Assembly: GCA_017828935.1 (NCBI GenBank)
Contig: JAGAUG010000017.1
Span: 1 to 5,515 of the forward strand
Direction: 5' to 3'
Origin: Oscillospiraceae bacterium
Lineage (GTDB): Bacteria; Bacillota; Clostridia; Oscillospirales; Ruminococcaceae
DNA length: 5,515 nt
Shown piece by piece: positions 1 to 5,459 of the stretch (position 1 is the stretch's first letter; the number at the start of each line of letters is the position of its first letter). The notes under the pieces were generated by a model that made no database searches, was not told where the DNA came from, and worked only from the letters and a program-made list of their open reading frames with translations. Made by a program: the position numbers and the translations under genes.

Positions 1-300
1 GATATCGATAAAGAAAAGTTTACAGGTCTAAAAAGACGACCGGAGCAGAAAGAAATAACCAAAAAAGAGATATATAGGAAATTGGAAAGAGAAGAAAATA
101 TGATACATATGGTAGAAAAAGATGATATACAGATTTATCCAGTAAATGAAATTAAGCCGAATGTAATAGAGATAGTTGATATTGATGTAATGGGCTCAAT
201 AAAAAAAATTGAACAAATATACTCAATAAATCCAATTAATCAGATAGATACTGTGGATGGAACAGATGAAGAAATGATGGATTTGATAGAAAATTACTAA
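1..300 (+). CDS. C-terminal end of an unrecognised protein (5' truncated by the window)
   Basis: Frame 1 is open from the first base to the TAA at 298-300, giving 99 residues of a protein whose start lies left of the window. A TTG at 82 and ATGs at 100 and 109 are possible internal starts, but none has a convincing ribosome binding site and the frame stays open upstream, so the truncated reading is preferred. The N-terminal part is rich in Lys, Arg and Glu (around KRRPEQKE), as in a charged linker or coil. The rest is acidic and rich in Ile, with short Ile/Asp/Asn motifs such as EIVDIDVMGS, and it ends in an acidic tail. There is no signal peptide, membrane segment or catalytic motif in the visible part. 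Codon choice differs from glnA and corA: Asp and Asn before a G-starting codon are always GAT/AAT here (6 of 6). No family is recognised. It converges with spoIID across a shared terminator. Confidence 0.6.
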   Translation, partial: DIDKEKFTGLKRRPEQKEITKKEIYRKLEREENMIHMVEKDDIQIYPVNEIKPNVIEIVDIDVMGSIKKIEQIYSINPINQIDTVDGTDEEMMDLIENY

Positions 301-370
301 GAAAATAATTTATTTAAATAAAAAAGTTCTTTGAAAGAACATTAAGAATTTTAGAGAGATTCTATATATA

Positions 371-417
371 AAAACACTCTTGATTTAATCTTAAATTAAA
401 AAATCAAGAGTGTTTTT
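371..417. terminator. Bidirectional intrinsic terminator between convergent genes
   Basis: A perfect 16-bp inverted repeat (371-386 with 401-416) encloses a 14-nt loop. Its ends are AAAA on the left and TTTT on the right, so the hairpin carries a U-run in either orientation. On the plus strand it ends in T5 (413-417) and would stop the left-edge gene. On the minus strand its 3' arm ends in TTTT four bases beyond the GTG core, followed by TATATATA, and would stop spoIID, whose stop codon lies 4 nt away. Confidence 0.88.
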
Positions 418-420
418 AAT

Positions 421-1575
421 TTAATTATAGACTCTAGCGAACGAAATATTTGAATAATAATGATTTAAAATTTCTTTAAAATCAGACCCGTTGTTAGCCA
501 TATAATTAGCTCCATATTGACTTAAACCTATATCGTGACCGTAGCCCTTAACAAGAAACTCAAAAGTATTATTATCTTCGTTGTAGTTAACTTCAAAATT
601 TGAAGATCTTAAATTAAATAAATTTCTTATTTTCGAACCTGAAATATTATTATTATTAATATTAATATTTAATACCGACCCAGAATCTGATCTTTGAATC
701 TCTTTAAACCAGTTATTAGGCTCTGAAGATAAATTTAAATCTTGAAAATTATTATTTAAAATACTCTCGACATCTTTTTTTAAAAATCTCGCGCTTGTTT
801 GATAATTTGGAGCTAAATTATCTCCAAAGCTTTCTTTAGGCGCTAAATAAGGCGCTTCCCCTCCCCAAATATCATGAGCCGATTCTGTTTTTCCGCTAGA
901 GATCGCGTGGTAAGCCGCTATTATCGGCTCGTTTTGATATAATAATATTATATCAATTACTTCTTCCGAAGCTTTTTTTATTATATTCCAATATTCGTCG
1001 AATTTATCACAAAATCTCTTTTGAGCAATTTCTTCAGTAACATAGTTTTTCCAATTCGAAGGATCAGCACTAAAATCAGCACCCCCTAACTTCGGATCTG
1101 GATTTTTAGTTTGTTCTTGGCGCATCTTAAGAGCGTATGTGTGAGCACAAACTGCTTGAGCTTTTAAAGCCTCAGGATGGAAAGTCGGCGGCATCTCAGC
1201 ACAAACCGCTCCAATTACATAGTCTTTTTCAGATATACGATCTATCTTTCCGGTTTTTAAATTTAATATATCAAAATATCCGTCAGACTTTATTTTATTA
1301 TTATCAAGTACTTCTTTATCTTTTGAATTTTTAATTTTAGCTTCTAAAATAATATCAGATAATTTTTCTAACTGGTCTTTTTCTTTTGTTTCTAAATCTT
1401 TTTTTAAAATCTTTTTTGATTTAGATTTAGATTTTTTTATTAAATTCGTATTATTTAAAATAACTGGCTTTATTTTATTAGCTGTAATTAACGGCGCTAA
1501 AAATAATATAATATAAATTAATAAAAACAATAAAATTTTAAAACTCGATTTTTTTAGTTTCTTTGGTTTTTTCAA
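421..1575 (-). CDS. spoIID: Stage II sporulation protein D (SpoIID/LytB-family lytic transglycosylase)
   Basis: SpoIID is a membrane-anchored peptidoglycan lytic transglycosylase. In spore formers it works with SpoIIM and SpoIIP to thin septal peptidoglycan and drive engulfment of the forespore. The 384-residue product has a Lys-rich N-terminus, one membrane segment at about residues 13-32, a charged Lys-rich linker (about 45-95) and then the SpoIID domain (about 98-382). Family landmarks are AEMP (126-129) with the expected catalytic Glu at 127, the LKAQAVCAHTYAL block (137-149), SSGKTESAHDIWGG (226-239) and GYGHDIGLSQYGA near the C-terminus (344-356). The family usually has AARTYAL, so CAHTYAL is a variant. 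Asn-rich stretches (303-310) and the long linker make it somewhat longer than B. subtilis SpoIID (about 340 residues). The TTG start is chosen because a full AGGAGGT lies 9 nt upstream and the membrane segment follows at once. It is divergent from glnA, and no other sporulation gene is in view. Confidence 0.93.
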   Translation of the reverse strand: MKKPKKLKKSSFKILLFLLIYIILFLAPLITANKIKPVILNNTNLIKKSKSKSKKILKKDLETKEKDQLEKLSDIILEAKIKNSKDKEVLDNNKIKSDGYFDILNLKTGKIDRISEKDYVIGAVCAEMPPTFHPEALKAQAVCAHTYALKMRQEQTKNPDPKLGGADFSADPSNWKNYVTEEIAQKRFCDKFDEYWNIIKKASEEVIDIILLYQNEPIIAAYHAISSGKTESAHDIWGGEAPYLAPKESFGDNLAPNYQTSARFLKKDVESILNNNFQDLNLSSEPNNWFKEIQRSDSGSVLNININNNNISGSKIRNLFNLRSSNFEVNYNEDNNTFEFLVKGYGHDIGLSQYGANYMANNGSDFKEILNHYYSNISFARVYN

Positions 1576-1584
1576 TAGTATTTT

Positions 1585-1591
1585 ACCTCCT
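1585..1591 (-). promoter_or_regulatory. Ribosome binding site fixing the TTG start of spoIID
   Basis: On the minus strand this reads AGGAGGT, a perfect core match to the 16S anti-Shine-Dalgarno, followed by a 9-nt spacer and TTG (1573-1575). No ATG with comparable spacing exists, so it supports the non-ATG start. Confidence 0.85.
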
Positions 1592-1650
1592 AAGTTTTAT
1601 ATACTTCCAATAATAGGATATTCATGTTTATAAAAAAAAATTCATAAAAA

Positions 1651-1704
1651 ATTAAAATAAAAATTAAATTAAAATAAAAATTAAATTAAAATAAAAATTA
1701 AATT
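1651..1704. repeat. Three exact tandem copies of a 17-bp AT-only unit
   Basis: The unit ATTAAAATAAAAATTAA occurs at 1651-1667, 1668-1684 and 1685-1701 without a mismatch, then ATT begins a fourth copy. It lies between the divergent starts of spoIID and glnA, just upstream of the likely glnA promoter. The A-runs recur about every 17 bp rather than every 10-11 bp, so simple phased bending is not expected. It may be a slippage-made spacer or an A-rich upstream element; its function is unknown. Confidence 0.9.
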
Positions 1705-1723
1705 TATTTATTCGAGTTATAAT
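1703..1723 (+). promoter_or_regulatory. Candidate glnA promoter -10 with an adjacent CGAG motif
   Basis: TATAAT at 1718-1723 is a perfect sigma-A -10 hexamer, 46 bp before the glnA ATG. No good -35 hexamer lies 16-18 bp upstream, because that stretch is the A/T tandem repeat, so an activator or an A-rich upstream element may compensate. Directly before the -10 lies TTTATTTATTCGAGT (1703-1717), which recurs with one change downstream of glnA at 3248-3262. No GlnR-type operator (TGTNA-N7-TNACA) was found. Confidence 0.4.
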
Positions 1724-1769
1724 ATTTATATAAATAATATTTAAATAAAACTAATGGGAGATAAAAATA

Positions 1770-3104
1770 ATGATAAATAAATTTTCAGAAGAAAAAATTA
1801 TTGAATTAATTAAAACAAATAATATTAATTTTATAAGGCTCCAGTTTGTAGATATTTTTGGAATCCAAAAAAATGTCTTAATTAGTAGTAATCAAATAAA
1901 AAAAGCTCTTAGCGGCCAAATAATGATCGACGGAAGCTCTATCGAAGGTTTTGTTAGAGTTAACGAGTCAGATCAATATTTAAAGCCAGATATAAATACT
2001 TTTATGATCTTACCCTGGGAATCAGAAAACGGAAAAGTAGCTAGATTTATTTGCGACGTTTATAACCCCGACGGAAGTAATTTTATTGGCGACCCTAGAA
2101 GCGTTTTAAAAAAAGCTTTAAAAAAAGCTAGCGATAAGGGCTATATATTTAACGTCGGCCCGGAGTGTGAATTTTTTTTATTTCAGTTAGATAAAGAAAA
2201 TCGACCTTCTACTAAAACAAATGACGAAGCTAGTTATTTTGATCTTGGGCCTCTTGATCGAGGTGAAAACGTTCGACAAAAAATTTGTTTAGCTCTTGAG
2301 GAGCTAGGTTTCGAAATAGAAGCAGCTCACCACGAAGTCGCCGCCGGCCAACACGAGATCGATTTTAAATATACAGATGCTCTTCGCGCCGCTGATAATA
2401 TTATGACGTTTAAGCTAGCTGTCAAAACAATTGCTCAAAAAAATAATCTTCATGCGACTTTTATGCCCAAACCAATTTTCGGTGTTTGTGGCTCCGGGAT
2501 GCATATCAATATGTCTATTTTTAAGAATAACCAAAATATATTTTTTGATATTAATAATAAAAAAAAGCTTTCTAAAACAGCTTATAATTTTATAGCGGGT
2601 TTAATTAATCATATCGACGCAATTACAGCAATCACAAATCCCCTAGTTAATTCTTATAAGAGACTTGTTCCGGGCTACGAAGCGCCTTGTTTTTCGGCTT
2701 GGTCAACCGGAAACCGAAGCGCTTTAATTAGAGTCCCGACGGCTAGAGGCCAAAGTACTCGTCTCGAACTTAGATCTCCTGACCCGTCTTGTAACCCATA
2801 TTTAGCCTTCGCGGTTTGTTTAGAAGCTGGTCTTGACGGGATAGATAAAAATTTAGAGCCCCCAAAAGAAATTATTAAAAATATCTATGATATGAACGAA
2901 ACTGATTTAATTAAACATAATATAAAAAAACTACCAGATTCGCTAATTAGCGCGATTGAATTTTTAAAACAAGATAAAGTTATTATTAACGCCCTAGGCC
3001 CCCACGTTTTTTCTCAATATGTCGTTGGAAAGCAACGCGAATATAAAGAATATATAACTAGAATTAGCAATTGGGAAATTAATAAATATATAACTTTATA
3101 TTAA
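1770..3104 (+). CDS. glnA: Glutamine synthetase, type I (GSI-alpha)
   Basis: This cytoplasmic enzyme condenses glutamate and ammonia with ATP to form glutamine, the main route of ammonium assimilation; the family forms dodecamers. The product has 444 residues, the same as B. subtilis GlnA, and matches it along its length. An N-terminal beta-grasp domain (to about residue 100) contains DGSSIEGF (54-61). The catalytic domain carries the metal ligands E132 and E134 (GPECEFF), E189 (HHEVAAGQ), E196, H245 (GSGMH) and E333 (RLELRS), and the flap Glu E304 (VPGYEAP). It lacks the insertion and adenylylation Tyr of GSI-beta enzymes, so feedback inhibition rather than AMP transfer is expected. One variant stands out: B. 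subtilis has GVNGSGMH in the glutamate-binding loop, whereas here it is GVCGSGMH (Cys240). GGGAG (1756-1760) lies 9 nt before the ATG. No glnR gene is adjacent. Confidence 0.97.
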   Translation: MINKFSEEKIIELIKTNNINFIRLQFVDIFGIQKNVLISSNQIKKALSGQIMIDGSSIEGFVRVNESDQYLKPDINTFMILPWESENGKVARFICDVYNPDGSNFIGDPRSVLKKALKKASDKGYIFNVGPECEFFLFQLDKENRPSTKTNDEASYFDLGPLDRGENVRQKICLALEELGFEIEAAHHEVAAGQHEIDFKYTDALRAADNIMTFKLAVKTIAQKNNLHATFMPKPIFGVCGSGMHINMSIFKNNQNIFFDINNKKKLSKTAYNFIAGLINHIDAITAITNPLVNSYKRLVPGYEAPCFSAWSTGNRSALIRVPTARGQSTRLELRSPDPSCNPYLAFAVCLEAGLDGIDKNLEPPKEIIKNIYDMNETDLIKHNIKKLPDSLISAIEFLKQDKVIINALGPHVFSQYVVGKQREYKEYITRISNWEINKYITLY

Positions 3105-3130
3105 ATATAAATAAAATTTTTTATAGCACG

Positions 3131-3223
3131 AATAGCCCGAAAATAATATCTTTGTTCCAAAACTTTCTCGCTCTTTAAAAAGCTTTATAAACTTAGATTT
3201 TTATTTTCAGGCCTATTTTTTTT
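3131..3223 (+). terminator. Long rod-like hairpin terminator of glnA
   Basis: Positions 3131-3146 pair with 3201-3217 in 15 base pairs, with one mismatch and one bulged base, and T8 (3216-3223) follows directly. Inside the large loop, 3148-3151 can pair with 3195-3198 and 3154-3156 with 3190-3192, so the element may fold into one long rod. It begins 26 nt after the glnA stop. It is most simply the glnA terminator. A small 3'-UTR-derived RNA ending at the T-run is possible, but no separate promoter is visible. Confidence 0.7.
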
Positions 3224-3435
3224 AAAATTTAATTTTATTAATTTAATTTTATTTACTCGAGTAAATTTTTTAATAAATATTAAAATTTCGATTTAGCGCG
3301 CACTAAATTTAAAAACAGCTCTCATATATAAGAACCAAATCGCTTAAAGTTGCACTTGAAATTGCAACTCTTAAAAAAATTTTTAAAAATTTTTTTAAAT
3401 TCTTGATTATCTAATATTAATTTAAAAAATAAAAT
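3224..3435. other. Non-coding stretch with palindromes and A/T tracts
   Basis: No supported gene lies between the glnA terminator and the lipoprotein promoter: all frames are broken and no ribosome binding site precedes a start. It holds a perfect 16-bp palindrome ATTTACTCGAGTAAAT (3251-3266) and an 18-bp palindrome around GCGCGC with one mismatched pair (3291-3308). A stem-loop pairs 3344-3354 with 3363-3374 (11 bp, one bulged C, 8-nt loop). Alternating A7/T5/A5/T7 tracts follow at 3373-3397. The stem-loop has no T-run directly after it, so it is not a standard terminator. The palindromes could be operators for the downstream gene, but they lie about 130-210 bp upstream of its -10. Confidence 0.55.
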
Positions 3436-3464
3436 TTGACTTATTTTAATATATAATATATAAT
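3436..3464 (+). promoter_or_regulatory. Sigma-A promoter of the lipoprotein gene
   Basis: TTGACT (3436-3441) and TATAAT (3459-3464) are separated by exactly 17 bp, near the ideal housekeeping consensus. Transcription should start around 3471, giving a 5' UTR of about 40 nt. A second TATAAT at 3452-3457 is spaced too close (10 bp) to use the same -35. Confidence 0.8.
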
Positions 3465-3511
3465 ATAATTAAAATAATTTATATAAATATATATTATTAA
3501 GAGGTCAAAAT

Positions 3512-4201
3512 ATGAACAAAAAAACAATTATTAGCTTATCAGGTATTTCTTTGTCTTTTTTAGTTGGATGTAACAAAATAAATCAAGTTTTAGATTTTAA
3601 TAATAATAAAAATATAAAATCTAATATATCTAATATATCTGATATATCTGACAAAAAAGAAGTAGATTTTATTAAACATGGAATTTGGGCAGGATATAAA
3701 AATCCAGAGAAAAAAGATTTGTGTTTTTATTGTTTTTACGACGAGAGCAACAAAGATACTGAAGATACTGAAAATTTCGACGGCGCAGGAGTAACTAAAT
3801 TAGCCGACATAGGCATTGGATCGCCGTTTAGTTATAAAATAAATAACCAAGATATTATTTTTTATTTTGGAAGTATCGACTTCCCTTCTCCAGGAAAAAT
3901 AGATTTTGAAGATCAGAATAATTTTATTATTACATATGATGAATATAAAGATAGCCCAGAAAAATTTGAGTTCGTTTCTGGCAATCTCGAAGAATTTGAT
4001 TTTATTCTTTCTGATCAAGAGATATCTGAAAGCTTTTTAAATTATTATAATTTAGATCCTGAAACAAATATAATATTAGATAATAAAGATTTTAAAAATA
4101 TAATAATAAAATATAATAATAAAATTTATAGCATTAATAGATTCACTGGGATCTTAATAGACGATAATAATCAAGAAGTTGATTTGTTAAATCAAAAATA
4201 A
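3512..4201 (+). CDS. Predicted lipoprotein of unknown function
   Basis: The 229-residue product begins with a classic lipoprotein signal: MNKK, a hydrophobic stretch, then the lipobox LVGC (17-20). It should be lipidated on Cys20 and held on the outer face of the cytoplasmic membrane. An Asn/Ser-rich tether (about 21-48) leads to an acidic globular part. Landmarks are HGIWAGY (56-62), a beta-rich middle with FYFGS (117-121), EEFDFILSDQEISESFLNYY (160-179) and YSINRFTG (206-213). From memory, this order (GVWAG, FHFG, FxFYSNEEL..., Y-x-V-D-R-x-T-G) resembles small lipoproteins of gut Clostridia of unknown role; that is a recollection, not a search result. No catalytic motif is evident. GAGGT (3501-3505) stands 6 nt before the ATG. 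It has its own promoter and terminator, so it is probably monocistronic. Two in-frame 9-bp duplications occur in it. Confidence 0.85.
   Translation: MNKKTIISLSGISLSFLVGCNKINQVLDFNNNKNIKSNISNISDISDKKEVDFIKHGIWAGYKNPEKKDLCFYCFYDESNKDTEDTENFDGAGVTKLADIGIGSPFSYKINNQDIIFYFGSIDFPSPGKIDFEDQNNFIITYDEYKDSPEKFEFVSGNLEEFDFILSDQEISESFLNYYNLDPETNIILDNKDFKNIIIKYNNKIYSINRFTGILIDDNNQEVDLLNQK
3620..3652 (+). repeat. In-frame 9-bp tandem repeat in the lipoprotein tether
   Basis: TCTAATATA (3620-3628 and 3629-3637), TCTGATATA (3638-3646) and the start of a fourth unit encode S-N-I, S-N-I, S-D-I, S-D. The unit is a multiple of three, so slippage would change tether length without breaking the frame. A second 9-bp duplication, GATACTGAA twice (3755-3772), gives DTEDTE in the same gene. 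Confidence 0.85.
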
Positions 4202-4238
4202 TTAATAATATTTCAAAAAAACAAATGGATTTTTTGTT

Positions 4239-4264
4239 AAAACAAACAGTCTTTTGTTTTTTTT
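4239..4264 (+). terminator. Intrinsic terminator after the lipoprotein gene
   Basis: AAAACAAA (4239-4246) pairs with TTTGTTTT (4253-4260) across the loop CAGTCT, and TTTT (4261-4264) follows. The stem is nearly all A-U. It may be reinforced by pairing of 4215-4225 with 4253-4263. It sits 38 nt after the stop codon and before a new promoter, which fits an end of transcript. Confidence 0.65.
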
Positions 4265-4285
4265 AATTTTTATTAAACTAAAATA

Positions 4286-4314
4286 TTTACTTTTATTAAA
4301 AAAAGCGCTATAAT
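4286..4314 (+). promoter_or_regulatory. Sigma-A promoter of the corA leader
   Basis: TTTACT (4286-4291) and TATAAT (4309-4314) are separated by 17 bp. Transcription should start near 4321, leaving a leader of about 160 nt before the corA start, unusually long compared with the roughly 40 nt of the lipoprotein gene. Confidence 0.72.
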
Positions 4315-4347
4315 AATATAGTTAGATTAATTTTAGGAGATGATGTT

Positions 4348-4431
4348 ATGAGCTCTGACCCGTGGTGTAAGAGATTTTATTTTAATAATTATAATTGGGT
4401 TTATAATATCTTTTCTTATAGATTCTTATAA
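4348..4431 (+). CDS. Possible 27-residue leader peptide or small protein upstream of corA
   Basis: An ATG at 4348 with AGGAGA (4335-4340) 7 nt upstream opens a frame of 27 codons ending in TAA at 4429-4431. The peptide starts MSSDPWCKRF and ends FSYRFL. It is rich in aromatic residues (two Trp, four Tyr, five Phe) and slightly basic, with one Cys. It is too short to show a domain, and no family is recognised. It lies alone between a sigma-A promoter and corA, 51 nt before the corA ATG. Its codons from about the eleventh onward fall inside a long inverted repeat, so translation of this ORF would necessarily open that structure. The ribosome binding site is the strongest evidence. A non-coding leader with a chance ORF is the main alternative. 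Confidence 0.5.
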   Translation: MSSDPWCKRFYFNNYNWVYNIFSYRFL

Positions 4432-4467
4432 TTATTAAAATATTAATTTAAAAATATTAATTATAAG
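4378..4467 (+). promoter_or_regulatory. Two-state hairpin in the corA leader overlapping the Shine-Dalgarno
   Basis: State A: 4378-4394 pairs perfectly over 17 bp with 4426-4442. The stem then continues after a 2-nt bulge as 4397-4406 with 4416-4425 (10 pairs, three of them G-U) around a 9-nt loop. State B: CTTATAATTA (4425-4434), part of the same 3' arm, pairs perfectly with TAATTATAAG (4458-4467), which covers the first AAG of the corA ribosome binding site. The two states exclude each other. No U-run follows state A, so it is not a terminator. The pairing is read directly from the sequence; the switching role is inferred, and A/T richness raises the chance of fortuitous complementarity. 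Confidence 0.5.
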
Positions 4468-4476
4468 GACGTGATC
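4465..4476 (+). promoter_or_regulatory. Extended Shine-Dalgarno that sets the corA start
   Basis: AAGGACGTGATC matches the full 12-nt complement of the 16S 3' end (AAGGAGGTGATC) at 11 positions. It lies 6 nt before the ATG at 4483. It overlaps the GTG at 4471, which therefore cannot be the start it serves. Confidence 0.8.
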
Positions 4477-4482
4477 TTAACT

Positions 4483-5430
4483 ATGATGAATTTTTATAAA
4501 ACAATTGATTCAAAAATTAAATTAATCGATCAAATCGAAGACGGTTGTTGGATCAATATGATAAATCCAACTCCTGAAGAGATTGGATTTGTAATAAATA
4601 AACTTAATATAGAACCTTCTTTTTTGAATGCTGCTCTCGACGAAGAAGAATCTTCTCGTATCGAAAGCGAAAACGGACAAACTTTAATTATCGTCGACGC
4701 TCCAATTACTGAGCAACAAACAGAAAATACGATTATGTATCTGACGATGCCTGTTGGTATAATTATTTCTGATAAAAATATTATTACTGTCGCAATTAAA
4801 GAACACAGTATCTTGAACGAGATCGCCAGCGGAACGGTAAGAAATATTCAAACAGTATTAAAAACTAGATTTGTTTTTATCTTGCTTTTAAAAATCGTTT
4901 CTAAGTTCTTACAGTATTTAAGACAAATCGATAAGATTCAAAGCCTGATGGAACGCCAGCTTCAAAAATCGATGAGGAATAAAGATTTATTTCAGATGCT
5001 CGGGCTAGAAAAGTCGTTAGTTTATTTTTCAACGGCTCTTAAAGCCAACGAAGTTACTTTAGAAAAAATTCTTCGTGGGCGTCTAATTAAGCTTTATGAA
5101 GACGACCAGGATATCCTCGAAGACGTCTTAATCGAAATTAAACAGGCTATCGATATGACTAGTACATATTCTAGTATCTTATCTAGTACGATGGATATTT
5201 TTGCTTCTATTATTTCTAATAATTTAAATATAGTTATGAAATTATTAACTTGTGTAACAGTTGTTTTGACAATTCCTAATATTATAACTGGTTTTTTTGG
5301 GATGAATTTAAAATTGCCGTTTCAAGACAGCGGATATCTCGGAACTAGCGTCGTTGTATTTATAATTATATTTATTATGTTAGTCGTTTGGAAGATGTTA
5401 GATAAAATGGGGATGTTTAAGCGATTTTAA
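4483..5430 (+). CDS. corA: CorA-family divalent cation (Mg2+) transporter
   Basis: The product should form a homopentameric membrane channel for Mg2+ (some relatives move Co2+, Ni2+ or Zn2+). From the ATG at 4483 it has 315 residues, normal for the family. The first 240 or so form the cytoplasmic alpha/beta domain and long stalk helix, seen here as a charged helical stretch from about 140 to 250. Two C-terminal membrane segments follow (about 251-271 and 288-306). The signature GMN, in the context ITGFFGMN, closes the first segment at 273-275, and the short loop LKLPFQDSG links the two. This loop lacks the acidic MPE of E. coli CorA. A basic C-terminal tail (KRF) lies inside. A GTG at 4471 would add four residues but overlaps the ribosome binding site. 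The gene is preceded by a structured leader with a small ORF, suggesting post-transcriptional control; no M-box riboswitch is visible. Confidence 0.92.
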   Translation: MMNFYKTIDSKIKLIDQIEDGCWINMINPTPEEIGFVINKLNIEPSFLNAALDEEESSRIESENGQTLIIVDAPITEQQTENTIMYLTMPVGIIISDKNIITVAIKEHSILNEIASGTVRNIQTVLKTRFVFILLLKIVSKFLQYLRQIDKIQSLMERQLQKSMRNKDLFQMLGLEKSLVYFSTALKANEVTLEKILRGRLIKLYEDDQDILEDVLIEIKQAIDMTSTYSSILSSTMDIFASIISNNLNIVMKLLTCVTVVLTIPNIITGFFGMNLKLPFQDSGYLGTSVVVFIIIFIMLVVWKMLDKMGMFKRF

Positions 5431-5459
5431 TACGAAATTTATATTATAACTTTTTATAA

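Noticed and set aside
326..340. GTTCT/AGAAC hairpin as a terminator of the left-edge gene
   Set aside because: The stem is only 5 bp with no T-run after it; the 16-bp hairpin at 371-416 is the better terminator.
1137..1334. Open frame of 65 codons on the plus strand
   Set aside because: It lies wholly antisense to the conserved SpoIID domain, has no ribosome binding site and shows no recognisable protein.
1596..1623. Sigma-E-like promoter for spoIID (GAATATC and TATATAAA on the minus strand)
   Set aside because: The -10 match is poor and the implied transcription start would fall inside the ribosome binding site. Sigma-E control is likely for the family but not shown here.
3800..4018. Open frame of 72 codons on the minus strand
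   Set aside because: It is antisense to the lipoprotein coding region and lacks a ribosome binding site; it is a shadow frame.
4437..4462. 12-bp direct repeat AAAATATTAATT (4437-4448 and 4451-4462)
   Set aside because: It is real but composed only of A and T in an AT-rich leader, so chance is a sufficient explanation apart from its overlap with the hairpin region.
4471..4473. GTG as the corA start
   Set aside because: It lies inside the extended Shine-Dalgarno (4465-4476), with no room for a spacer. ATG at 4483 has ideal spacing, and only four poorly conserved residues are lost.
4321..4482. M-box (ykoK) Mg2+ riboswitch before corA
   Set aside because: None of the GC-rich conserved M-box blocks or its terminator arrangement is present; the structure seen is AT-rich and includes an ORF.
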